Shown here: piece after piece, positions 21,928-34,399 of the stretch
How positions within the stretch are numbered: position 1 is the first letter of the stretch
Layout: every line of letters starts with the position of its first letter
Assembly (NCBI RefSeq): GCF_000204055.1
Contig: NW_006768785.1
Span: forward strand, 740,538 to 804,537
Length of the DNA: 64,000 nucleotides
Reading direction: 5' to 3'
DNA from: Melampsora larici-populina 98AG31
Lineage: Eukaryota; Basidiomycota; Pucciniomycetes; Pucciniales; Melampsoraceae
The notes under the pieces: model-generated
What the model was told of the DNA's origin: nothing
What the model saw: only the letters and a program-made list of their open reading frames with translations
Database searches by the model: none
Translations under genes and position numbers: made by a program

Positions 21928-24171
21928 CTGTATTGAAGATTAACTAGTACAGAGACTCATAAGGGCTGTTTATGTACTCATTCAAGGGTAAAATATCCTA
22001 GTTGCGAGCTGAAACATCTTCAGTATTGTTTGATTTCAGCTGCTCCAGGCACAGGTATTATCAAAAATCAAGTCTACAAAAGAATTTCAAGATAACCATC
22101 TCTTTTCAGAAGATGATCTAGAGAGTGCCATTTCAACAATTGAAAATAGATGGGTCAAAATGCTTTTTATCCATTGAATGTTCCATTCTATGATTTGTGT
22201 TATCAATAAATTTGTGAATGAACTTGAAATTTACCTCTATAATTTACACTTGTTTGAGCCCCAATCACAACTTGCATTGTCAATCCTGCAAAACCTGCTA
22301 TTAGAAGGATTGTTATATATTTTTCTATCCCTTGATTGGTGTCAGATTTTTTGAATTTTATTTATTGTATGTATCATGGATCTTTTTTTTGATCTTGAAT
22401 TCAAAAACTACAAAATTTGGGAACCTCGAGACTTGATTGTTTACATGCTAACCATGAACATTGACCCTACTCTCTTGTCAACGGGAAACACTTTGGTTAT
22501 CTTGATCTTCATACTGACATGGTGCTATCCAAACTACAATCAATTTGTTACACAACCTCCAGCGTATCAACAGCAATAACCTACATAAATTGACTCAAAT
22601 AAAAAATAATACAAACTGACTAATTGAAAAAGAATATACCTCTACACTTGAGTCTGAAGAGTGCAAATTTTTGTGTTATTTATCATGATAAAAAAAGAAT
22701 TTGATAAATGAAATAATAGATGAATCATGACACATATGTACATTTCATTTCTTACAATAGTAATTGGCTAAGGTTTTTTTGCCCTTGCTTGGTTAGGTTC
22801 ATACAAACCTTGATCAGGCAGAAATGATCTAACCAGCAAGGCATAAGGAAGTTGTGAAAACCAGGCCACTTCCAGGGTACACACAAATCTTACCAAACCT
22901 TTATTATGACTTACCCCAAGGGAAGAGTGTTTCCTATAAAACTAGAGAGCATCTAGTGAGAAAGGAAATCCCTATACATCCCCCTTTCTTTGAAAATTAA
23001 CCTTTCTGAAAACCTAGTGTTGTAACTCAATTGTTGTGGACTCAGGGTAGACAAATATTGTTCTGGAAAAAGTTGTCTGGAAATTTCTAGAAAATATTTA
23101 TGAACCATAAATGTTGTACTATCAGAATATCTCACTAGACATACCAGATTCTTTTCATCTTAAAACTTGTTCTGTTAAAAGAAATTTGGACCCTCTTCTC
23201 ATCTTTTCTAATTAGTCTTTACAAATTGTTTGGTGCCATTGATCTCACAGACTCTTTCTTTTTAACTTTTTATAAACCCAACTTATCAAATCAATACTGA
23301 AGTGTTACCTGAAATGTAGTTCATTTTATTGCTTTGGCTTCAGAAGAATATGATCTTAATAACAGACTTTTGATAAGTGTTTAGGTATCAGTATCCAACC
23401 TGCACCTCATTTGATTATATAACCCAGCTATAAGTATTATATTTACTGTTACAAAGAACTCAAAAAATGAATCTTAGCTCAATTCAGATACAGAAGCTTT
23501 AGATATACATTTTGCAGGCACTTAACCAACTCAGCTTCTCTCAAACTTCTACTTGTTTGAAGACCTATGCTGAAATTTGGGGGTCTCACCTCTCACAACA
23601 AGTTCTTTTTCTAGAAGAAAAAAAATCAAAGAACAAAAGAACTCAAACTCAAATTTCACCTCCCTTATCATTGTGTATAATCATTTACTTTAAGAATAAC
23701 AAATTTAAAAAACATATTCACATTTTTTACAATTGTTTTTCAACAATGACATACAGCTTACTCCCTACTTTCATTTTGAACAGGAAAACACATTCAAAGA
23801 CAAAATTATAATCCTTGTTTTGACCTCCACGGCTTAAGCCCAAACAGTCTTTATTCAACATTATTGACAGTTGCTAATCACCTCTCACCAAGGTTCTGGC
23901 AACAAGACAGTGTAATAGTCCCCACACCAGTCACTGAATTTGCAAATCCAGATAAAAATTAGGCATTTCAAATACCAAACCTCAGTATTAGAGATTCTCC
24001 AAAGGCATAAAGGTGATTTATGCAATAAGTGGCGCAACATGATCAGGAACATGATAAGGAGACAATCAGTGACAAATGTTCAGCAATAAGGAAGTTATAG
24101 TCAATCACAGCAATGATAAATGAAATTGAACATGTCACTCCCACCCAAGAAGAAAGATAAGTGAGAAACAA
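21928..24171. other. Gene-free AT-rich stretch
   Basis: No open frame with a recognisable domain or consistent splice structure on either strand. The composition is AT-rich with short homopolymer runs. I see nothing to annotate. Confidence 0.5.
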
Positions 24172-24221
24172 TCACAGTGCCCGTGGAGAAGGCCCCCGAC
24201 GTCGGGGGCCCAAAGATCTTG
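24172..24221. repeat. 50-bp inverted repeat, left copy (with 20-bp palindrome)
   Basis: Begins TCACAGTGCCCGTGG and contains the perfect palindrome at 24191-24210 centred on GACGTC between C- and G-runs. Its exact reverse complement is at 34350-34399. Beyond the repeat the two inner flanks share weaker words (AACTTCATC, GATGAGC). Confidence 0.85.
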
Positions 24222-24586
24222 GCAATTTTGTCGCATTTGTGTGATTTTTGTGGCCCCAAAGCGTACAATTATCCACAAAGGGGAAAAATTGGAAGAATAT
24301 TCCTTATGCTGAACTTCATCCGTCTGAGTCAAGCCTCAGGCAGACTAGGAGATGAGCAGGCCTGAACGCTCATTTTCCCCTACTGAACGCTCAGTGTTCC
24401 TAACTGAACACCTGGAAGCTCCCCATGAACTATCCTTGCCCCGAGAAAAGCTGGTGACCATTGCCCGTTCCACATTGGAGAGCCAGCTCACACGTCCGGA
24501 CACGCCTGCAGGGTCAGATCCTGTCAGATCAGATGAGTGGTCAACCGTTGGATAACTCCTCCTATGCACATATGTAAGTGTACATA

Positions 24587-24829
24587 CTGCATCTGCACAA
24601 AAGCTTGTAATTTTTTTTTTTTTTTTTTTGGAAAAGCGCAAATTTGGCCCCGATCCGAGAAATACCCGAGGCCGGATCAGCTGGATGGGGACTGATCCAA
24701 ACCCCATCCAGCGCTTCGATGGGTTTCAGCTCACATCCACTCATCCACCACCAAACCTCGATCGATCTCACCACCACCACCACCACCACTCTTCACAACT
24801 TGATCTTTCACTCAACTACCCAACATCAT
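24587..24829 (+). repeat. Left inverted arm and 5' region of the mariner-like element
   Basis: Includes the terminal 20-bp TIR, a T-tract (about 24608-24629), GGAAAAGCGCAAATTTGGCCCC and CCATCCAGCGCTTCGATGG. The right arm (about 28060-28210) repeats these in inverted order. The transposase gene starts directly after this arm, so the arm should also serve as its promoter (inference). Confidence 0.75.
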
Positions 24830-26058
24830 ATGCCCTTTGTCAAATACTCGGCCACAATCAAGGCTTTGGCCGTTACCAAATGCCTTGAAGGCTTTTCAAC
24901 TGACGAAATCCGAGATATGCTTGGCGAGAACATTTGCAAAGCCACTTTCCACCGATGGATGGCACTTTATCAACAAACCCAATCAGTTATCAGGAATCCA
25001 TTAGAGTACAAGAAACGAGGCGCACCTCTCATATTCAATGATGAAGATCGCGACTTCATCAGAGAACTCGTAGCAACTCAGCCTTCTCTTTTCTTGGACA
25101 AGATCCGGGAGGCGATCTACGATGAAACCGGCGTCTTGGCATCTTGTGAAGAACTTTCACTCGAGCTCAACACTCGCCTGTACCTGACTCTCAAGAAGGC
25201 CAAGACCTCAAACGTTTGCAAAGATTTCTACAAGACTGCGAAATTTATCGATGACATGAAGAACGTCCCAGCTGAATACCTTGTATTCACCAGTGAGTAA
25301 CACATTGTTTTGAACTTCTTTTTCTATCTTTTCATTTTGATTTTATCTGATCCCTTTCAATTCTATTCTTCTCTGATCCTGTCAGATGAGAGTGCTATCT
25401 GTGAGCGGGATTTGATGAGAGTCAACGGACGGTCGCCAAAGGGTCAACGTGTCACGTGCTGGGTCAAATGTTCAAACCCGAAACGATATTCACTGCTTCC
25501 TGCGATTGGACTACATGGGTTGATAACCATGTCTGTCCGTGAAGGCAGCATCGACCGCAGCCGATTTGAAAACTTTTTGGAATTTCAGCTGGTGAGTTTC
25601 TTTTCTTATCATTGTTTCAGTCGATCATTTCACTAATCCACAAATAAACAATACAGCTTCCCTTGATGAATCCTTATCCAGCTGAAAATTCAATCTTGGT
25701 CATGGACAACTGTCCAATTCATAAGGGAGGTCGTGTTGAAGAACTTTGTGAAATTGCTGGTAAGCTTGTTTACTCTCAATCATCAATACATCATGACACT
25801 GACTTTGATACCTTTCCTTTTGAAGGTGTCAGATTAGTATATTTACCAGCCTATTCCCCCGAGTTGAATCCGATCGAGATGTGCTTCTCGGTAATCAAAG
25901 CCCACTTCAAGAGAAGTGAGATATTGGAGAAGTCGGGCAGTGATGCGACTTGGCCGATTCGAGATACTGTATTGGAATTTGTCACACCCGAGCTTCTAGT
26001 GGCCAAATACAAAGCTTCTGGGTATTGCTTACCAGAGGACATGTATGAAGAGTATTAG
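24830..26058 (+). CDS. Tc1/mariner-like DDE transposase (334 aa), first catalytic Asp read as Asn
   Basis: Four exons join in frame: 24830-25292, 25386-25591, 25657-25759, 25826-26058. The N-terminus is a helix-turn-helix region (TIKALAVTKCLEGFSTDEI.., about residues 7-50), then a linker and a DDE_3-type catalytic core. The core shows FTNESAICERDLMRVNGRSP at about 153-172, VMDNCPIH with Asp240, and YSPELNPIE with Glu275, a D34E spacing typical of Tc1/mariner relatives. The position of the first Asp is Asn155 (codon split A|AT across the first intron). That would normally abolish catalysis. The start was taken at the ATG of MPFVKYSA because longer frames run into the TIR arm. Ends convergent with the partner gene. 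Confidence 0.8.
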
Positions 26059-26540
26059 AATCATCTCTATCAATTCTTATTGTTTTCTCAATGTGTATCT
26101 CTCTTTTTGTATCTTACATTAAATGAATTTATGATAAGGTGTCAGATATCATGCTAAGGAGAATATAAACTGTAAATTTATTCATTGTTTCACAGTTGAA
26201 CATAGCATGTGTCTTCAGTCCAGAAACTCTCTCCTTAACTTGAAATTGATCACCTCTGATTGGATTTCAAGTCAATCGATTGATCTGATGGAAGTTCAAG
26301 TCAGAGGTGATCAAAAACTAACTTTTGAACTCCTCAATCGAATTCAAAAGCATTGTGTTAAAATCAATAAAATCATATTTTCAATTCTGCCGCTGCTACA
26401 GGTTTGATTTTAAGAGGATTGCAGATAAAAGAGTACATTTCTTGCTATATTTTAGGAGTATCACTAATAAACTATCACAAAATCTTCTGCTACATTTTAA
26501 GAGAATCACAAAGAAAATGTTATAAAACTTGTCGAGACAC
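26059..26540. other. Spacer between convergent genes of the mariner-like element
   Basis: AT-rich, with a 12-bp inverted repeat GATCACCTCTGA (26248-26259) and its complement (26301-26312). It contains no gene and probably holds the 3' ends of both transcripts. Confidence 0.5.
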
Positions 26541-28017
26541 CTAATGAGCATCCATTGAAAGGTGTTCATCAAATCTAATCACATTGTCCAATAGATCTCT
26601 TATCTCGCCAATTTCAAACCCTAAATCTTTCAATTCCTCCTTAGTGATTCCACCTGAAAAATTATGATAGTCTTTGATCTTCTTGCTGGTCAAAATCCCC
26701 AAAATACAATCAGAATCTTTGATTTTGATGAAGTTGAGGTATTCAGACATCGTAGCTGAACCACGAACGACTTGCACTGTACTAGTACCTTGCACAGTAC
26801 TAGTAGTCTGCTGGGGTTCAAAAGTCCCGGAGACACCAACTCGACGTCTTTTCACGTTGAGTGCGCGCTTGCTTTCTCGTATGGAAGATGGTGGGCTGGT
26901 CAAAGACACACCATGAATGGTTGTGTCAACCTTGGAAGATCGAGAAAGTTAGCTGAAAAAACTAGTCCAGAATTGAATATTATTGTACTCACAAGTGCTC
27001 TTTCCCACTTCTCACGGTTCCCAGCAGTCATTAAAACATAGACATCGTTGTCATTTGGTAGCTGGTACGTGCGGATGTGTCGATCGATCGAGGCATCTAC
27101 ATTGCCAACCGTGTTCAACCTACCCAACTCAACCTCGTACTGATCAACATCACTAACATCGCTCATGTTCTGGAACCACACATAGCAAATGGTAAGCTTG
27201 AGTTTTTAAAGGATCACAGTGTGGATAAACTCACACCGGGATGATCGTCTGCACCAGTTGCATCAATAGCGGCTGGTATTCCACGGAGAGTCTTCGCAAG
27301 CGCTGCATTCTAATTGTACAAAGAAAAAGGGTTTCAAACAGAATGAAAGATATCAGTAAAATAGATTAAATATGAGCATGGTAAAAAAACGTACCTTTTG
27401 CGCAATGTCCACAGGATCCTCAGGCTTCGGCATGACTAGAGACACGACAGGTTTCTTCTTGGGATTCTTGAGGGCAGTGTCGCACCACGAATTGAATGTC
27501 TTGGATGTGTTGAGTAAAGTCTTATCATTCTTGAGATAATTGTGGACAGATGGAATGTAACAAAACCACTCGATTCCAAGAGCCTGGGCACGGCGGTCTT
27601 CGGTGATCATTTTTCCGAGGTGTTGTATATCTGAGGTGCTACAGCTTTTGGCCACTTGGACTTCAAAGGCGGTCAGATCCATATCGGGCGAGATTTGGAT
27701 CGGAATACTCCCGTTTTTCGATCGATGTGATTTCCACTTTGGATTCTTCCCTCCGTGGTTGAAGTACAGGAGGTAGTCGAGATGGCATACGAAAGCACGT
27801 GCACGTTTGATTGGTGCAGGTAGTGGTCTTGTAAACTAGAAAAGAAAGGATGATAACAAAGTTGTCAGTAAATACTGCAATTGAAGAAAGAGAACAATTA
27901 GAAAGAAAGGAAAACAATTGAAAAAAAAGGAAAAGAACTGACATCCCCGATTTCAAATTCGGGGAGGTCGTTGCTGCTTGCAGTCGATTCACGCTCGAGG
28001 TCGATTTCTTGTGGCAT
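26541..28017 (-). CDS. Partner protein of the mariner-like element, SAM-like C-terminus (385 aa)
   Basis: Five exons join in frame: 28017-27943, 27835-27395, 27309-27235, 27169-26993, 26930-26541. No catalytic motif is recognised. The N-terminal part (about 26-170) is a basic, Trp-containing region (HGGKNPKWKSHRS). The middle is acidic (DDHPG, DVSDVDQYEVE), followed by a basic KRRR patch. The last 65 residues (from MSEYLNFIKIKD to LLDNVIRF) have the hydrophobic pattern of a SAM-type helical domain, including GITKEELKDLGFEIGEI. Its position inside the TIRs, with a promoter arm shared with the transposase, marks it as part of the element. A DNA- or transposase-binding accessory role is only a guess. 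Confidence 0.75.
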
Positions 28018-28212
28018 AATAGAGTTAAGAAAGTCGAACGAGATTGGATGAGTGGATGGTTTTGAGCTGACAATCGGCTCAAAACCATCGAAGCGCTGGA
28101 TGGGGTGTTGGATCACTCACCCGATTTTGGGTAAAATTTATTTCGGGGCCACATTTGCGCTTTTCCAAAAAAAAAAAAAAAAAAAATTACAAGCTTTTGT
28201 GCAGATGCAGTA

Positions 28213-31200
28213 AGTACATACAAAATTCATAAACGATTTCAAAGAAGATCTAGACCTCCCACTGCGAATTCGAATTATACATCTTGAAAATCGTTTTTAG
28301 AATCTAAATTACCTCCATCACCTATTGTACCTGATTTAGATCCACCTTCTCCATTAGCTACTGATTCAGGTGAAGATGAACATACTCAAAATTTAAAAGA
28401 ATTAGAAGATTCGCCTGCAACTGATTTTAAAAAGAAAAATTTCAAGAGACACTCCAAGAATGGTACTGGTCCTTTATTCTTGAATCAAAGAAGATCAATT
28501 TATGTATGTGTATTGGTCTTACCTACTGGTCAAATCGATCAAAATGGTGATCCATTAGCTAAATACGTTAGAAATAAAGTCAGAACTACTAAATATACAA
28601 TCATTTCAATCTTACCGAAGGTGTGTCATTCTTTCAATCTCTAAACTAATTTTTCAATTAAACTAATATTTCTTTCAATTTCAATGTTCTTTACAGGATC
28701 TCTTTGAACAATTCCGAAACGTCATCTTTTTCCTAGTCTTAGTCATCTTTCAAAACTTCCCCTTCTTTGGAGCCGCAACACCACAAGTGGCAATGTTACC
28801 ATTACTATTCATTTTATGTGTAACAGGAGCCAATGATTGTTTTGAAGATTATCAAAGATATATGTTAGATAACAGTGTGAATAATTCACCGTGTACAAGA
28901 TTAGGAGATTGGCGAAATGTTAATGTACGTAGATCAGGTGGAGGATCATGGTGGGAGAATTTAGATTGGCCATGGGAAGCACATGATGTAGATCAACATG
29001 CCGATTCATCAAGTCAATATCGTAGTAAGGTGACTAAAGGAGTTCGAAAGTTACGGGAAAGGGAAAAAGGTACTTTTAATACGGATTTTTTAAGAGAATT
29101 GAATGACAAAAATCAAGTAGGAGATCAAGACGATTCAGATTCAGATGATGGAAATCAAGGAGGTCAAAGTAGTTTTAATCCAAGTAGATCTGTACTTGAT
29201 GCGGCTCTAATATTGGATCCGAACCACCTATGACACCTCAAGCTACTTCATCAATCCAATCCAGAGGAAGAAAATCATCATCAGAAGTCGTCGATTATTC
29301 AACCCCCACCTCAGGAACAACTAAATGGGAAAGAACGCTATGGAAAAAATTAGAAGTAGGAGATATAGTTTTATTAAGAGAAGATGAAGCAATACCAGCC
29401 ATTTAGTGATCTTATCATCTTCAGATCCAGATGGACAATGTTTTGTAGAAACGAAGAATTTAGATGGAGAAACGAATTTGAAACCACGTAAATCGATTAA
29501 ATCCACTAAATTGATCTCAAATGAAGAAGATTTAGAACACGCTCATTTCTTAATTGCTTCAGAACCACCTAATGCGAATCTGTATGCAATAATCCTACAT
29601 TAAAGTATTGGACTCAAGACGAACGTGAAGGACGTGAACATCCAGTAACTGAAGGACGTAAACTTGAAAAAGGATCTGAGAAAAGAGAAGTGATTGGGGT
29701 TAATGAGATGTTATTGAGAGGTTGTACTTTGAGAAATACTCAACGGGTTATGGGTTTAGTGGTCTTTACTGGTAAAGATACTAAAATCATGTTAGATCAA
29801 GGTTAGCAGACTTTTCTTTGGAATTCAACATTCTAAATGATACTGATTTTTTCTGAATTTTTCATAGGTGATACTCCTTCCAAGAAAGCCAAAATCTCAG
29901 ATGAAACCAATTATGCTGTGATCATCAATTTCGTCATCTTGGTTTTACTCTGTGCTATCAATGCGATTGGAGATGGAATCTATTCAGGTAATACGTCGAC
30001 TAGTCCTTATTATTATGAACAAAACGCAAGTATCTTTTTGATTGCTACATTAGATGCATTGGTCACTTTCGGGTTCGTCTCTTTTTCTTTTGGCTTCTGG
30101 TTCAAGTTGAATATTGATTTGATCTTTTTGAGCATCTCACAGTGCAGCTTTGATTCTGTTTCAATCAATTGTACCCATCTCATTGGTCATCACTCTCGAA
30201 TTTGTTCGAACGATCGAAGCTTTGACGATTTTCAGAGATATCGAAATGTACTATGAACCCTCGAATTGTCCAGCTGAACCTAAATCATCAAATCTTTCAG
30301 ATGATCTAGGTCAAATCGAATATATCTTTAGTGATTAGACAGGCACTTTAACTCAAAACGTCATGGAATTTCAACGTTGTTCGATTTCAGGTATTGCTTA
30401 TGGAGAAGGCGTTACTGATGCGATGAGAGGAGCAGCTAAAAGAGGGGCTGATCATGATCCATCTGCATTAGATGATCCGACTTTAGCTGCTACTCATTTA
30501 GCTGAATCTGAACTAAGGATGATTGATTTGATGAATCGACATTTTCGACATCGATATTTAAATTCCGAAAGTCTTACCTTGATCTCACCAGGATTAGTGG
30601 AAGATATGTTCAATGAAGATCTTGAATCAGAAGAACATCGGATTAGAATGATTGAATTTTGGACTTCACTTGCTTTATGTCATGATGTGAACGCAGGTAA
30701 AAGTGAAGGTAAAATCGAATATAAAGCTGAAAGTCCAGGTGAAGCAGCCTTAGTAGCAGCAGCAAGAGATTTAGGATTTGTGTTTGTGAAGAAATTAGGT
30801 GACCAATTATATTTAGAAATCTTGGGCGTCAAACAAAAGTATCAACTTTTGAAGATTATCGAATTCAATAGTTCTAGAAAACAAATGAGTCATTTGGTTA
30901 GATGTCCGAATGGAAAAATCAAATTGATCTGTAAAGGTGCTGATAGTATTATTATGGCAAGATTAAGATCAGATCATGAGTTAGAATATGAAAATCGAAC
31001 GAATGCCAAGTTTTATAATGAAAAACAGAAAAAGAAGAATGGAAAACATTCACAACAACAACAACATCAACCGATTAGAAGACTCAATCTAGATCTGAAA
31101 GTGTCAAAATGACAGCAGTAGTAGAAACAATCCAAGTGATTACCCTTTTGAATAGAACGACTTCATCCGATCCGATGACAACACCTTTACCTACTGGGAT

Positions 31201-31502
31201 TGGAGAAAGGATTAGATTAGATACTGGATTCGAATCACCACCCCCATCACATATTCGAACTCGAACTAGATCATGGACAGAAGAATCGACGAATCAAGAC
31301 CAATCATGTTGGATTTGTTTACCTAATCGGGGCTCGGGTTCCTCACCTCATTATCATGAATGGTTTGCAGCTTCGGATCCTCAATTCGGATGATCATCAA
31401 AACTCTTTAGGAATTAATGGACCTGATGATTTGGTTTCGAGTCTGATTAGTTTTAGAACCGCTAGCGAAGGTGGTGGGATTCATAGATCGGTTCATCGTT
31501 GA
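28213..31502 (+). pseudogene. P4-type ATPase (phospholipid flippase, Dnf1/2-like), decayed
   Basis: Clear flippase blocks remain in order. These are the N-terminal TTKYTIISILPK / DLFEQFRNVIFFLV segment (from about 28590, intron about 28621-28697); VAMLPLLFILCVTGANDCFEDY; LGDWRNVNV; CFVETKNLDGETNLKPRK (actuator region); LVVFTGKDTKIML; a membrane pair near 29915-30240; the phosphorylation site; ESPGEAALVAAARDLGF (nucleotide binding); and LICKGADSIIM. Decay: frameshifts near 29213, 29398 and 29592, and TAG at 30336-30338 replacing the Lys of the DKTGT motif. After KGADS the sequence jumps to tail-like sequence ending IHRSVHR at about 31500. No TGDK or GDGxND block and no C-terminal membrane half is present. 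It normally flips aminophospholipids at the plasma membrane; this copy cannot. Confidence 0.88.
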
Positions 31503-34349
31503 TATTTTACGTAATCTCCTTCTTTGAAATGGATTTCTAGATTTCTCGGCTGGAGTTTCTTTTTTCTTTTCTTTTTTTTGCATAGTGTTTTACTCTTACT
31601 TTTTTTTTGCTGAGAGCTAAATCTTGCAGCATTGTCTAGATATCCCCCTTTTTACTTAATTCCTTTTGTTCAAAGTATATAGAAAACCCTTTTTGTTTTC
31701 TTTTTTGTTGGATTTTTTCTCTGTTCTCTTTACATTTTTTTACTTCTTTTGTTTTGCAATTTTTTGAAGAAAGAAAAACATCTACAAAAACTCAATATTT
31801 ATTTTTCCTTTTTACTTTTTACTTTTACTATGCCTTTTGTCTGCTTTGGGTCTTAATTCTTTCCTAATTTTGTTTTTCTCCTTTGCATTCATACAATATC
31901 AATTTTTTGGATTTGTTTGAATATTTCTTTTTGTTTTCTGTTTTTCTGTTTTTTCCTTTTCTAACATTCATTTGATTCTCTCTTTTTTTTCTATTTGCAA
32001 TTGTCATTTTAAATAAACTCATGAATCATTTTGCTTACCCAACAGAGAGAGAGAGAAACAGAGAGAAAAAGATACGTGAAGTAATGTTCTAAAATCACTT
32101 GTACAAAAAAACATTACCAGATGTGACTCTAACAAGTCTAAGGATGAATATAAATACCGTGATTACTTTTATATTTCTCTTACATAATATCATTTGTGTA
32201 TTGGATATTGTTTTGATCTCGATTTTGCCCAGGGAAAAGATAAAGTCCTTTATATATAACAATTTTGAGTCTTTTTCTTTTGGTTCACTTTGAGACCTGA
32301 TTCAAAAAATGCTTCAGATCATCTATCATTGGAATACATTAGTTCAAGATATCTTTGTATATATTTTCTCAAGCATCTTGTGATCAATATGTAAAGGGCT
32401 CTTCAGTGACAGTTTTCATCAAAAGTAACTGCACACAACTGATGGTGATGGCCATATAGCTTCTGGATTGGTACTTGTCCAAAATGTTTTTGTTGAGCTG
32501 CACTTGTAAAAGCAATTACACCTATTGCGGTATAACATAAGATATCTAATCAGTACTGTTACACATACGGCGGATATCGAGATTGAAAAAACCACCTTAT
32601 ATGCCCCATTTTTCCATATAAAGAAGATAATGCAGATTGATCTTAAAGATGTGGTGTAGTCATTTCAAAGTGTAATTGAAGACATAGCAAGACAAACGAA
32701 ACCTTCTCCAAGATCTTGGCCATTTCAATTGCAAGAGTCTCTCTTTCAGATATGTATAACAGATTATAGATTCCAAGCACCCACGACCAAACGAAGTGTA
32801 GTGCGAGCCATTTTGGTTAACTACTTTTCCTGACTCTGACATGGCTACCCTATAATTAAACCCATGATTAAATTGTAAATCTCCAAACTGGACTCATAGC
32901 TGATATCCAATGGCCATTGCCTGAACTCCAATTTCTGTCTAGACACATACGAGCTTTTGCTGCAAACATATTGAAGCTCATGTCAGATCCAGCCCAAACA
33001 AAACCATGATTGAATATTTGACATACCAAAATCTTTCCAGGTTTTGACCTTTTCATAGTTTGACTTCATCATCGTTGTTTGATCAAAGATAGCTTTGGAA
33101 AGTAGACGATCTGGTCCAGAGTCTTGATTTAATTTTTCATCCTCTGCTTGGGAATCAAAAGGGTAAACAGTTAAAACTGAACTAAAAGTATGAGGCTTGA
33201 TTAAATGAAGATTTAAAGAGATTGATTTATGTATGCGGGCTTGTGTTAAGCTAAGAGAGATGGGTTCATCAAGACCAGTGCGCACATATCCACAGCTAGA
33301 CTTTGATGATAAGATGGAATCTATTCATTATTTGGACCGGTTATATCTTGTTTGATGCGGTGGCCAGATCTCATGACTATGATGTTCTTGTGATGATTCT
33401 AAAGGTGATGGATGATAAGGTGTGGCCGATGTAACAAAGGGTGATAGGTATGGTTCATAATGTGGATGATGATGTTGGTGTGGATGACGATGATGTTGTT
33501 GTTGTTGATGATGTTCTGAAATTGCAAAATTATGTTTATTGTGCGGCAATCAAAGGAAAGATATAGCGTTAGTGAAGATTTTGACTCTCGGTAACGATAA
33601 GCTGCTCAACAATGTGGACTAAAGGAAAACGAACCAACAAGGATTATTCTAGATGCCGGAAAGAAAACAAGAAAGATTGGTGTCATTGTATTTGTGACAA
33701 TATGCTTTCAATATTCGCATTCACTGTGTTGTCAGTGACAGCTGTTTGGCTTAACATAGGCATTGGGTAGGATCAGCGTGCCGGTGGAGGGCTTGAGAGA
33801 CGCAAGATCACAAATCATACTCACAGGCCAATTGCTGACACCTGGATCCTAACATCTAAACTTCTCAATCCTCGCTGGTTGAACCTGTATCAATCAAAGT
33901 CTCAAAAACTTTTCATTTTGTCGATCCTTCAAGTTTCTATTTATGTAATGAGCTCTTTAAGCTTTGATTTGATTCGAGACCATGTCGCAATCAAACCTTC
34001 TTGAATGGTTTCTACCAATGTTGATTGATTAAATTTACTTTTGATTCCATGATTTGATCTCGATTTTGTTTTTTGAACTTGGTTGATTCGAATTCTTCAG
34101 ATTTAAATCGGTTTGTTTTCCAGTTTGATTTGACGGATCCCCCATGGGTTCATACAATCAGGGCAGGACCGCTCATCCCGGCTCATCTCAGCTCATCCTA
34201 GCTCATCACTGTTGATGAAGTTGGACGATGGCTCAGTGCACCTGAGGTCAACGCCTGAGTCTGGCTGCTGGGGATGGGGCAAACTGGGCAGGCTCAGCGT
34301 ACCAATTTGGGCCGGACAGAAATTTCACAGTTTTTTTGATGCTTTTGCG
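31503..34349. other. T-rich stretch and unassigned low-confidence exons
   Basis: 31510-32030 is strongly pyrimidine/T-rich. On the minus strand, 33529-33337 reads as a Gln/His-rich exon (HHQQQQHHRHPHQHHHPHY), and 33290-32820 holds pieces that could splice (NYEKVKTWKDFG, then SSYVSRQKLEFRQW). I could not build a gene with a start and end, and recognise no family. Confidence 0.35.
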
Positions 34350-34399
34350 CAAGATCTTTGGGCCCCCGACGTCGGGGGCCTTCTCCACGGGCACTGTGA
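34350..34399. repeat. 50-bp inverted repeat, right copy
   Basis: Exact reverse complement of 24172-24221, with the same 20-bp palindrome at 34361-34380. Adjacent inner sequence (34150-34340) has repeated GCTCATC words, also seen in complement near the left copy. No target duplication is evident outside either copy. Confidence 0.85.

Larger units (their letters stand above)
24587..28210. mobile_element. Two-gene Tc1/mariner-like transposon
   Basis: The ends CTGCATCTGCACAAAAGCTT (24587) and their exact complement (ending 28210) are flanked by TA on both sides (24585-24586, 28211-28212). The inverted arms continue through a 19-20 bp poly-T/poly-A tract, GGAAAAGCGCAAAT and GGCCCCGA. They extend into the 5' regions of both genes, where CCATCCAGCGCTTCGATGG occurs on both arms. 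Two convergent genes fill the element: a DDE transposase (24830-26058, +) and a partner (26541-28017, -). The element inserted just upstream of the flippase pseudogene remnant. Confidence 0.85.

Noticed and set aside
24608..24629. Poly-T tract as a retroposon tail
   Set aside because: The matching poly-A at the other end lies at the mirror position within the inverted arms, so it is part of the DNA transposon.
33328..33549. His/Gln-rich minus-strand frame as a gene
   Set aside because: Low-complexity exon-like piece without a supported partner exon or start; kept only as a note in the 31503-34349 entry.
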